Part shown: piece after piece, positions 1 through 5,579 of the stretch
How the letters are laid out: the number at the start of each line of letters is the position of its first letter
Numbering within the stretch: the stretch's first letter is position 1
Assembly: GCA_903834675.1 (NCBI GenBank)
Contig: CAILKC010000039.1
Span: forward strand, 1 to 6,874
Direction of reading: 5' to 3'
Source of the DNA: an uncultured Victivallales bacterium
GTDB lineage: Bacteria; Verrucomicrobiota; Lentisphaeria; Oligosphaerales; JAFGRS01
Length of the DNA stretch: 6,874 nt
Position numbers and translations under genes: made by a program
The notes under the pieces: generated by a model
The model's input: the letters and a program-made list of their open reading frames with translations, nothing else
What the model was told of the DNA's origin: nothing
Database searches by the model: none

Positions 1-182
1 CGGGCACTGGCCGCGAGCCGCGGCCGGTCCATTCCCCTGGAGAGGCGCCTGGCCTCAGGCGCGGCGGTGGCTACCCACCGCACCTCCAGCGGCGGCGATA
101 CGGCCGCCCCCCAGGCGGCCTGCTCTTGTTCTCCAGGCGCGTGGCGTGGTGGCCGGTCGGTATGCCGCTCCGCGCCCCCGGC
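1..182 (-). other. Low-complexity, no assignable gene; possible remains of the kinase C-terminus
   Basis: No start-bearing gene could be supported here. On the minus strand the frame of the kinase transmembrane segment is open from just after its TAG (183-185) to the window edge. It includes a less repetitive stretch (GEQEQAAWGAAVSPPLEVRW near 80-140), so coding sequence may once have continued leftward. In 186-260 the kinase zero frame instead gives the more natural Pro/Ala linker (PATASPAEPAAPVAPPAA), which suggests further frame changes. Low complexity keeps several frames open by chance, so this is weak. Confidence 0.3.
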
Positions 183-261
183 CTACTGGAAGCGGCGGGG
201 GGAGCCACCGGGGCCGCGGGCTCCGCAGGGGACGCCGTGGCGGGTTGCAGTGGTTCCCGCG

Positions 262-306
262 GTCCTATCGGTCGTATACGTCCTATCGGTCCCATTCGTC
301 CCATTC
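262..306. repeat. Five-unit 9-bp tandem repeat
   Basis: Five consecutive 9-bp units on the plus strand begin at 262, 271, 280, 289 and 298, all beginning GTC and following roughly GTCCYATNS. Units 1 and 3 are identical, and units 4 and 5 are identical. Because 9 is a multiple of three, every frame stays open and gives a three-residue periodic peptide; in the -1 kinase frame each unit ends in Thr (NGT, NGT, DRT, YTT, DRT). It lies just outside the predicted transmembrane helix. Such repeats expand and contract by slippage. Confidence 0.85.
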
Positions 307-391
307 GGCATCCCCGCAGCGACCAGGCCGCGGCCACGCCCGACCACGACGCCCAGCAGCACCACGACAACCGCGGGCACCAGGCCGAGGG

Positions 392-1408
392 TCAACCACG
401 GGCGCTTGGCTGAGACAGGGGCCACGGGCGCCGTAGCCGGTTTTTTGGTGCCGACGCCTGCTGCTGCCGGGCCAGCTCGGCCTTGCTGACGGCTGGGGAT
501 ACGGCGGGAGCCCCGGCTGAGCCGGGGCGGACCGCCGGCTCCAAGGGATTGCGGGCCGACGCTTTCCCCTGGAGCACCCGGTCGATATCGGCAACCAGCG
601 CGCGCCAGTCGCTGTAGCGCTCCGTCGGCTGCTTGGCCATCATCGTCTCGATCAGGTGGCTGCAAGCCTCGGTCACTCTGGGGTTGCGCGAGCGCGGCGG
701 CGGCAGGGGGTCGTACAGGTGCTTGTGCAGCACTGTCAGCGTCGTCTCCCGCGTGAAGGGCGGCGAGCCGGTGACGAGGTGGTACAGCGTGGCCCCGAGC
801 GCGTAGGCATCGGTCGGCACCCCCAGGTCGGCGAGGCACTGGGCCTGCTCGGGGCTCATGTACTGCGGCGTCCCCAGGATGCTGCCCGAGAGGGTCATAC
901 CGTTCTCTTCGCCGAGACTCTTGGCCAGGCGCTGATCCAGCGACTCGCACTCGACGTAGGCCATGGCGAGGTAGTAGTTGCCGCTGTCCTCGCCGGCTTC
1001 GTGGACCGTGACGATATTGGCGTGGTCCAGCTTGGCGGCCAGCTTGCCTTCGTGCAGGAAGCGCTTGACGGCCTCCGGGTTCTCCGCAAAGCCCGGCGGC
1101 AGGATCTTGACCGCGACCTGGCGGTCCACCGAGAGCTGCTGGGCCAGGTAAACCTCGCCCATGCCCCCCTTGCCCAGGCGGCGTTCGAGGCGAAAGCCCG
1201 CCAGCGTGCTCCCGGCGGCGACCCGGGCTTCGGGAACCGCCACCGGCCCGCCGCACTGCGGACAATCAGCCTGGCTACCGCTCAGCGAGGCATCCGTTTC
1301 GAGTTTGCCCTTGCAGGCTGGACAGTGGAAGGAGAAGAGCGCGCCAAGACCCCCTCCGGCGGCGCTGCCACACTTGCACAACGGTAGCCTAGGACGCGGC
1401 TCGCGCAC
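392..1408 (-). CDS. Zinc-ribbon Ser/Thr protein kinase-like protein lacking the catalytic loop (probable pseudokinase or damaged gene)
   Basis: A 338-residue Hanks-type kinase relative. Residues about 27-58 form a zinc ribbon (CPAC at 29-32, CPQC at 49-52), with an extra CKC at 11-13. The N-lobe is intact: glycine loop LGKGGMGEVY (78-87), VAVK with ATP-binding Lys101, helix-C Glu120, hinge near 146-157. The sequence then jumps from SLDQRLA straight to KSLGEENG and GTPQYMSPEQ (179-188), so helix E, the HRD loop and DFG are absent. The C-lobe resumes with Asp200 and YALGATLYHLVTG and ends near 280, followed by a linker. Without the catalytic Asp and DFG Asp, phosphotransfer is not expected. Family kinases normally have about 260-270 domain residues; this has about 210. 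The start is uncertain: GTG at 1408 has no clear Shine-Dalgarno; TTG at 1381 (codon 10) is an alternative. It lies 27 bp after argC on the same strand. The zero-frame end at 392 is probably not the ancestral end (see 183-440). Confidence 0.8.
   Translation of the reverse strand: MREPRPRLPLCKCGSAAGGGLGALFSFHCPACKGKLETDASLSGSQADCPQCGGPVAVPEARVAAGSTLAGFRLERRLGKGGMGEVYLAQQLSVDRQVAVKILPPGFAENPEAVKRFLHEGKLAAKLDHANIVTVHEAGEDSGNYYLAMAYVECESLDQRLAKSLGEENGMTLSGSILGTPQYMSPEQAQCLADLGVPTDAYALGATLYHLVTGSPPFTRETTLTVLHKHLYDPLPPPRSRNPRVTEACSHLIETMMAKQPTERYSDWRALVADIDRVLQGKASARNPLEPAVRPGSAGAPAVSPAVSKAELARQQQASAPKNRLRRPWPLSQPSARG
420..438 (-). other. 8-bp hairpin directly after the slippery heptamer
   Basis: On the minus strand GGCTACGG, a CGC loop, then CCGTGGCC pair along all eight positions (one T-G wobble). 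As RNA this is a compact, GC-rich stem. Known frameshift stimulators usually sit 5-9 nt after the heptamer; here the gap is 1 nt, so part of the stem would have to open. In GC-rich DNA such a stem can also occur by chance. Confidence 0.5.
440..446 (-). promoter_or_regulatory. Candidate -1 ribosomal frameshift heptamer A AAA AAC
   Basis: In the kinase frame the codons are CCA AAA AAC CGG, so the heptamer has the exact phase X XXY YYZ needed for tandem tRNA slippage. A -1 slip re-pairs on AAA AAA and continues at CCG, which is precisely the frame of the transmembrane segment. A hairpin begins one base downstream. A AAA AAC is a recognised slippery type (for example retroviral gag-pro); A AAA AAG is the stronger form in bacteria. 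The same pattern arises trivially if one A was lost from a homopolymer, so function is unproven. Confidence 0.35.
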
Positions 1409-1435
1409 AGTCCAACCGCAGACCGCAGATACAGC

Positions 1436-2464
1436 TCAGCGCAGCCCCGCGCTCTCATCGAGGCCGAAGATCAGGTTGAGACACTGCACCGCCTGACCGC
1501 TGGCGCCCTTGGTGAGGTTGTCGATGGCGCTGGACAGGATGATCCGGCCGGTGCGGCTATCCAGGGCGCAGCCGATCTCGCACATGTTGGTGAAGGTCAC
1601 ATGCTTGGTATCAGCCAGGCCGCCGCGCGGCAGCACGCGCACGAAGGGCTCCGCAGCGTAGGCCGCGCACAGAGCCCCATGCACCTGCTCGAGCGTCACC
1701 CCGGGCTGCGCCTCGAGCAGAATGGTCGAGTGGATGCCACGATTAACCGGGACCAGGTGCGGGATGAAGCTCATGGCCAGTGAGCCTATCCCCGCGGCCA
1801 CCGCCAACTCCTGCTCGATCTCGGGCAGGTGCCGATGCCCGGTCACCTTGTAGGGCCGCACGCTCTCGTTGCACTCGGGGAAGATGTACTCGAGGTCAAC
1901 CTTGCGGCCCGCGCCTGAGACCCCGCTGAGCGATACCGCGGCGATGCCGCTGGTGCGGGCCAGGCCGGCACCCAATACCGCCGCCGTGGGCAGGATAATG
2001 CTGGTCGGGTAGCACCCGGCGCAGGCGACCAGGCGCGCCGCCCGCAGGCGTTCCCGATAGCGCTCCGGCAAGCCGTACACCGCCGTGCCGAGGAGCGCCG
2101 GCGCCGGATGCGGCGCCCCATAGTAACGCTCGTAGACCGCCGCGTCGCGGAGGCGGAAGTCGGCGCTGATGTCGATCACGCATACGCCGTTCTCCAGCAG
2201 CGGCACCGCATACTCTGCCGCCACCCCATGCGGCAGCGCCAGGAAGGCCACCTCGGCCGCCGCCGCAATGCCGGCAGCGTCCGGCGCGCTGAACCGCAGC
2301 GTGGATTCCATGAAGCGCGGAAACGCCTGGCCCAGCGGCTGCCCCGCGTACTGGCGGCTGGTGACGCAGGTAATCTCAACCTCCGGATGGCCCAGCAGAA
2401 GCCGGATCAGCTCCTCGCCGGAATACCCGGAGGCCCCAACAATAGCTGCCCTAACCTTGCCCAT
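1436..2464 (-). CDS. argC: N-acetyl-gamma-glutamyl-phosphate reductase
   Basis: Catalyses the NADPH-dependent reduction of N-acetylglutamyl phosphate to N-acetylglutamate semialdehyde, a step of arginine biosynthesis in the cytosol. The 342-residue product has the usual family length. Visible landmarks: the NADP-binding loop GASGYSG (10-16); LALPHG (75-80); catalytic cysteine Cys151 in ACAGCYPTS; GVSGAGRK (181-188); GHRHLPEI (209-216) with the conserved histidines; PHLVPVNRGI (235-244); and the C-terminal DNLTKGASGQAVQ (315-327). The ATG at 2464 is chosen because MGKVRAAIVG is the normal N-terminus and GGGGAGG lies 6 nt upstream (2471-2477); the open frame extends further but its extra residues cross the terminator. 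It sits downstream of the rpsI terminator, so it needs readthrough or its own promoter, and may be co-transcribed with the kinase 27 bp further on. Confidence 0.97.
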   Translation of the reverse strand: MGKVRAAIVGASGYSGEELIRLLLGHPEVEITCVTSRQYAGQPLGQAFPRFMESTLRFSAPDAAGIAAAAEVAFLALPHGVAAEYAVPLLENGVCVIDISADFRLRDAAVYERYYGAPHPAPALLGTAVYGLPERYRERLRAARLVACAGCYPTSIILPTAAVLGAGLARTSGIAAVSLSGVSGAGRKVDLEYIFPECNESVRPYKVTGHRHLPEIEQELAVAAGIGSLAMSFIPHLVPVNRGIHSTILLEAQPGVTLEQVHGALCAAYAAEPFVRVLPRGGLADTKHVTFTNMCEIGCALDSRTGRIILSSAIDNLTKGASGQAVQCLNLIFGLDESAGLR

Positions 2465-2470
2465 GTTCCG

Positions 2471-2477
2471 CCTCCCC
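2471..2477 (-). promoter_or_regulatory. Ribosome binding site of argC
   Basis: GGGGAGG on the minus strand, 6 nt before the ATG at 2464. This decides the start over longer in-frame alternatives. Confidence 0.75.
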
Positions 2478-2499
2478 TGCCGTAGGCCGAAGCCACCAC

Positions 2500-2537
2500 A
2501 AACACAAAACCGGGTCGGCTTGGAATCGCCGACCCGG
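2500..2537 (-). terminator. Intrinsic terminator after rplM-rpsI
   Basis: A perfect 10-bp GC-rich stem (arms 2510-2519 and 2528-2537, 8-nt loop) is followed on the minus strand by a T-rich run, TTTTGTGTTTG. The stem begins 48 bp after the rpsI stop. The plus-strand side has no T-run, so it acts on leftward transcripts only. It should end the ribosomal transcript and insulate argC, whose ATG is about 45 bp beyond the stem. Confidence 0.85.
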
Positions 2538-2585
2538 CTGAAAACACGAACATCTGAGAATCCGGCTCGGTCGCCGGACGGCCCT

Positions 2586-2984
2586 CTAGCGCTTGGAGAA
2601 CTGGAAGCGCGCGCGGGCGCCGGGCTGACCGGGCTTCTTGCGTTCCTTGACGCGCGAGTCACGGGTCAACATCCCGCTTTCCTTCAGGACCGGGCGTAAC
2701 TCCACCTTAGCGATCTGTAAGGCGCGGGCGATGCCGTGCCGCAGGGCGCCAGCCTGACCGATGTCGCCACCACCCTTGATGTTGGCAACAAAGTCGTAAG
2801 CGCCAGTGGTGCCGGTGATCATCAGCGGTTGCGTCACGTAGCTGCGCACGGTCAGGTTGGGGAAGTAGTCGGCGAACTCTTGCTTGTTCACCACCACCTT
2901 GCCCGTGCCCGGCCTCATCCGGACCCTGGCCACCGCACACTTGCGCCGTCCCACGGCAAGAATTTCGTCTTTTACAACAGCCAT
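2586..2984 (-). CDS. rpsI: 30S ribosomal protein S9 (uS9)
   Basis: A component of the small ribosomal subunit whose C-terminal tail reaches the P-site tRNA. The 132-residue protein has the family's usual length and landmarks: GRRKCAVARVRMRPGTGKVVVN (in 12-33), the glycine-rich loop with GGGDIGQAGALRHGIARAL at 71-89, LTRDSRVKERKKPG at 106-119, and the classic basic tail ending QFSKR. The start at 2984 has AAAGAGGA 9 nt upstream (2994-3001). It follows rplM by 67 bp in the order almost universal in bacteria, so the two are surely one transcript, ended by the terminator at 2500-2537. Confidence 0.98.
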   Translation of the reverse strand: MAVVKDEILAVGRRKCAVARVRMRPGTGKVVVNKQEFADYFPNLTVRSYVTQPLMITGTTGAYDFVANIKGGGDIGQAGALRHGIARALQIAKVELRPVLKESGMLTRDSRVKERKKPGQPGARARFQFSKR

Positions 2985-3051
2985 TCTGACTCGTCCTCTT
3001 TAAGCCCGTCAAGCCTCGGGGGTACCATCCCGCCGCGGCTGCGGCAGCCGG

Positions 3052-3480
3052 TTACAGCTCGAGCTTCTCTACCTTCTGCGCCTCGTGCGGATGCGTCGCC
3101 CCCGCGTACACCTTCAGCTTGCGGTACTGTGCCCGGCTGAGGCGGGTGCGCGGCATCATCCCCCAGATTGCCTGTTCCAGAATCCGCCCTGGGTTCTTCT
3201 CGCGGACGACCCTGGCGACCTGGCGCTTCAAACCGCTGGGATAACCCGAGTAGTCCTCGTAGATCTTCTGCGTTTCTTTGTTGCCCGTCAGCAACACCTT
3301 CTCCGCATTGACGATCACGACAAAATCACCGCAGTCCAGGTGCGGCGTGTAGGTGGGCTTGTGCTTGCCGCGCAGAATGTCGGCCACGCGCGCCGCCATG
3401 CGGCCCGCGACCTGACCTTCGGCATCGATCACCCACCACCGACGCTCAATCTTATCGACTTTGGGCAGGAAAGTTTTCAT
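3052..3480 (-). CDS. rplM: 50S ribosomal protein L13 (uL13)
   Basis: An early-assembling protein of the large ribosomal subunit. The 142 residues match the standard bacterial length. Landmarks: WWVIDAEGQVAGRMA (15-29), LRGKHKPTYTPHLDCGDFVV (36-55), VNAEKVLLTG (57-66), the AIWGMMPRTRLSR segment (104-116) and the C-terminal KLKVYAGATHPHEAQK (121-136). The ATG at 3480 is chosen because MKTFLPK is a normal L13 N-terminus; upstream in-frame residues do not resemble the family and would cross the likely promoter. The Shine-Dalgarno is weak. A possible promoter lies at 3504-3532. First gene of the rplM-rpsI operon. Confidence 0.98.
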   Translation of the reverse strand: MKTFLPKVDKIERRWWVIDAEGQVAGRMAARVADILRGKHKPTYTPHLDCGDFVVIVNAEKVLLTGNKETQKIYEDYSGYPSGLKRQVARVVREKNPGRILEQAIWGMMPRTRLSRAQYRKLKVYAGATHPHEAQKVEKLEL

Positions 3481-3503
3481 CGTCGCTAGCTCTAACCTAA
3501 AGC

Positions 3504-3532
3504 AGACTACACTGACTCTTCTCTGGTGACAA
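3504..3532 (-). promoter_or_regulatory. Possible sigma70-type promoter of rplM-rpsI
   Basis: On the minus strand TTGTCA (3527-3532, 5 of 6 to TTGACA) and TAGTCT (3504-3509, only 3 of 6 to TATAAT) are separated by exactly 17 bp, and the -10 ends 23 bp before the rplM ATG. The -10 match is poor, so the call is tentative; location and spacing favour it. Confidence 0.3.
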
Positions 3533-3565
3533 AGGGCCTTAACGTACCGCTCGTCCATATCCTTG

Positions 3566-4432
3566 TCAACTCGCGCCAACCCGTGCCGCGGAAACTTTCC
3601 CGGCGCCTGCCTCCAGCACCGCCAGCAGACCGGCCGCGCGTTCTGCCATGCACAGCGCCAGCCAGGGCAATCCGGCCGCCAGCCGGGCCAGGACCGCTGC
3701 CAGTTCGTTGCCCGCTGGGTCAGCCTCGGGCAACTCCAGGCGGCGCTGCCGACCGGAGCGCGTGACTACAAGCGCCTGGTCGCGACAGCCTTGTCCCGGC
3801 AGCCCAGGTCGAAAGACAGCGTTCCCGACCGCCTGGCCCAAGTCGGCCGCGATGGCAACGCGCCAGGCCGTGTCGAGTCGCCCTGCCTCGACCGTGACCT
3901 CGACCGTCACCCGCGCCTCCCCGGCCTGGAAACTCATGCCGTTCAGAGTGGCGCTGTCCGCCACGGGCGAAGCCTCGTCGGCCAGCCACAGTCCCAGGTC
4001 CAGGCCGGCGAACCACGCCTCTGCCGCCAGGGCCGGCGCCGTGGTGACCTGAAGGCGTGCCTCACGGACGGTGCCCAGGGTCCCGCCGCAGGCGAGTTCG
4101 CGCAGGCGCGCCAGAGCCGGCACGAAGCGTGTACCCCCCGTGACCGCCATGACGCAGCGCCGGCGGCGCCCCGCGGCGACGAGGCGCGCCGCGCCGTCCG
4201 CGGTAGCGGCAACGCGACCAGCCAGAAGCACCGCGGCACGGGGGCGACGCAGGACCAGGCCCAGAAGGTGCTGACGCTCCTCCGGCTCGGCACAGAGATC
4301 ATAGATCGCTGCCGCCGGCAACTCCCTGGCGTCGTCCCCAATGGCCTGCGCCAACTCCACCCCTGCGTGCCGATACCAGGCGCGGTGGGCCTCGGCTCGT
4401 TCGCCCTGTCCAATCACCGTCACCCGCATCAT
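3566..4432 (-). CDS. Divergent Gfo/Idh/MocA-like protein, probably catalytically inactive
   Basis: The 288-residue product has the plan of the Gfo/Idh/MocA NAD(P)-dependent oxidoreductases but is shorter than the usual 330-380. It opens with MMRVTVIGQGERAEAH (GxGxxA-type nucleotide loop, 8-13). TRFVPALARLRELACGGTLGTVREARL (101-127) matches the family linker 'RF.P....l..lv..G.lG.v', and NELAAVLARLAAG (242-254) with the last helix matches the family C-terminus. The motif normally holding catalytic Lys (EKP) is replaced by AGR (71-73), and the usual HDLD His region reads FAGLDLGLWLAD (141-152), without His. Catalysis is therefore doubtful; it may bind dinucleotide only, or regulate. The start has GGGGGAA 6 nt upstream (4439-4445). 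It precedes rplM by 85 bp and follows the isomerase gene by 133 bp. Substrate or partner unknown. Confidence 0.75.
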   Translation of the reverse strand: MMRVTVIGQGERAEAHRAWYRHAGVELAQAIGDDARELPAAAIYDLCAEPEERQHLLGLVLRRPRAAVLLAGRVAATADGAARLVAAGRRRRCVMAVTGGTRFVPALARLRELACGGTLGTVREARLQVTTAPALAAEAWFAGLDLGLWLADEASPVADSATLNGMSFQAGEARVTVEVTVEAGRLDTAWRVAIAADLGQAVGNAVFRPGLPGQGCRDQALVVTRSGRQRRLELPEADPAGNELAAVLARLAAGLPWLALCMAERAAGLLAVLEAGAGKVSAARVGAS

Positions 4433-4565
4433 GCCGTATTCCCCCGCACCGTGCTGAATCGGCTCGTACCCGGACCTGCCAACCTAGCGGAACCAGAATC
4501 GCGGCGCCAACCCCGCCGCCGCGCGAGCTGGGCTTGGAAAATCGGCACCCCAAACCAGGTCGATT

Positions 4566-5567
4566 TCATGGGGCGGTCACATAGATGCTGACCTGCGCCT
4601 GTTCGCGCAGCCGCCGGATGAGGTCGCCACGCAGCGTCTCGCGCCGGGCCTCACGCAGTTCGGTCAGGAGGGCCTCACGGACCTCGGCAAAGGGCCGCCT
4701 GCCGCCGGGCACGACGCTGCCGCCGCGGAGGAGGTGCCAGCCACTCGGGGTGCGCACCGGGTCGCTGATCTGGTCGGCTTCGAGGCTGAGCGCCACGCTT
4801 TCGAAGGCGGGTGGCAGACGCCCTTGGGGCAGCGGCCCCAAGTCCCCCCCTTGCATCTTGCTGGGGCAGTCGCTGTGGCGGGCAGCCAGGGTGGCAAAAG
4901 CGGTGCCGTGGGCGATCTCGGCGCGCCAGCCGACGATCTGCGCCCGGGCCTTGGCGACCTCCTCGTCGGGCGCGTCTTCTGGAAGGCCGACAAGCAGGTG
5001 GCCGACGTGGTAGGTGGCCGGACGGCGAAATGACTCGGGATGCTCGTCGTAGAACGCCTGGGCCGTCGGCTCCGTAGGGCTGTTCTCAGGCGGCGCAATG
5101 CTGGCGAGCCAGCGGTCGACGGCATCGTTCTCGGCCAGGCGCAGCGCCAGTTGGTCGGCCGTGACGCCCTGGAGCCGAAGCGAGCGCTCGAAGCCTTTGC
5201 GGCCCAGGCGCTGGCGCTGGTCTTCGACGAGACGTTGCCCAGCCTCCAGGTCGAGGGTAGCGCCGGCGCGCAGGGCTTCGCGCAGGACGAGCCGCTGGTT
5301 GATCATGCCATCGACCAGGTTCACGGTCCAGGCGCGTACCTGTTCCGCGGCAGGCTTGAGCCCGTTGGCCAGCATGGCCTGCACTTGGGGGGCGATCAGA
5401 GAGGTAACCTCGGCGCCGCTGAGCTGCTCGCCGTTGCCATAGTCCGCCACGACGGCGGGAATGAAGTCCAGGAGGTCCGCCGCGGTCAGCCCTTCGCTCT
5501 GGCCGTAGGCGGACGATGCCAAGGTAAACAGCACCAGGGCCAAAGGGATGGAAAGCAGCGAGTGCAT
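4566..5567 (-). CDS. Secreted SurA/PrsA-like parvulin peptidyl-prolyl cis-trans isomerase
   Basis: A 333-residue exported folding helper. Residues 1-22 are a signal peptide with a hydrophobic core (LALVLFTLA) and a likely cut after AYG. The N-terminal part (about 38-160) is helical and chaperone-like, with VNLVDGMINQRLVLREAL (82-99) as in SurA/PrsA N-domains. A single parvulin domain spans about 187-282: HVGHLLVGL at its start, GTAFATLAARHSD (221-233), GGDLGPLPQGRLPPAFESV (240-258), and TPSGWHLLR (273-281) with the conserved His. A charged helical tail follows. It probably isomerises prolyl bonds in envelope or secreted proteins. The ATG at 5567 lies 6 bp after the lipoprotein stop, with AGGTGA (5574-5579) serving both as ribosome site and that stop. 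SurA has two parvulin domains, so this is closer in plan to PrsA or single-domain relatives; no lipobox is present. Confidence 0.9.
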   Translation of the reverse strand: MHSLLSIPLALVLFTLASSAYGQSEGLTAADLLDFIPAVVADYGNGEQLSGAEVTSLIAPQVQAMLANGLKPAAEQVRAWTVNLVDGMINQRLVLREALRAGATLDLEAGQRLVEDQRQRLGRKGFERSLRLQGVTADQLALRLAENDAVDRWLASIAPPENSPTEPTAQAFYDEHPESFRRPATYHVGHLLVGLPEDAPDEEVAKARAQIVGWRAEIAHGTAFATLAARHSDCPSKMQGGDLGPLPQGRLPPAFESVALSLEADQISDPVRTPSGWHLLRGGSVVPGGRRPFAEVREALLTELREARRETLRGDLIRRLREQAQVSIYVTAP

Positions 5568-5573
5568 GCGGGT

Positions 5574-5579
5574 TCACCT
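5574..5579 (-). promoter_or_regulatory. Shine-Dalgarno of the isomerase overlapping the lipoprotein stop codon
   Basis: AGGTGA on the minus strand contains the TGA stop of the upstream lipoprotein gene and lies 6 nt before the isomerase ATG. Terminating ribosomes would be placed at the next start, which suggests translational coupling. Confidence 0.65.

Larger units (their letters stand above)
183..440 (-). pseudogene. -1-frame continuation of the kinase: linker and transmembrane anchor
   Basis: Reading the minus strand one base back from the kinase frame after the A6 run at 441-446 gives a Pro/Ala-rich linker (PATAPVAPVSAKRPW), then a strongly hydrophobic stretch rich in Val/Leu at about 339-395, flanked by K-R-P-W before and R-G-R-G after. 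This is the classic layout of membrane-anchored bacterial Ser/Thr kinases: cytosolic kinase, Pro/Ala linker, one transmembrane helix, variable outer part. The zero frame has nothing comparable and stops at 392, inside the start of this helix. The -1 frame then crosses the 9-bp repeats and ends at TAG (183-185). It has no start of its own, so it needs either ribosomal slippage or one missing A relative to an ancestral A7. That it once belonged to the kinase is well supported; whether it is translated now is not known. Confidence 0.65.

Noticed and set aside
262..306. CRISPR array
   Set aside because: Units are 9 bp, contiguous and without spacers; this is a short tandem repeat.
183..1265. A 360-codon minus-strand frame overlapping the kinase, read as one protein
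   Set aside because: Upstream of the A6 run it is an out-of-frame reading of the kinase, rich in Arg/Gly/Pro with no domain. Only its last part (below 440), with the transmembrane helix, has merit, and that is annotated separately.
2465..2662. Longer argC with an upstream start at 2662
   Set aside because: The extra residues would cover the terminator and the end of rpsI and match nothing in ArgC. The ATG at 2464 has a strong Shine-Dalgarno and the normal N-terminus.
3036..3050. 6-bp hairpin just after the rplM stop (CGGCTG, CGG loop, CAGCCG on plus)
   Set aside because: No T-run follows and rpsI is only 67 bp downstream in the same operon, so termination is unlikely. It could be a processing or stability element, but there is no evidence.
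4500..4523. 7-bp hairpin (CGCGGCG/CGCCGCG, 10-nt loop) between the isomerase and Gfo-like genes as a terminator
   Set aside because: The downstream minus-strand sequence lacks a T-run, and the arms are simple GC sequence likely to pair by chance.
3563..4591. Long plus-strand open frame (342 codons)
   Set aside because: It lies antisense to the Gfo/Idh/MocA-like gene, which has family motifs and a ribosome site. The plus-strand product is Arg/Gln/Pro-rich without recognisable motifs, typical of GC-rich antisense frames.
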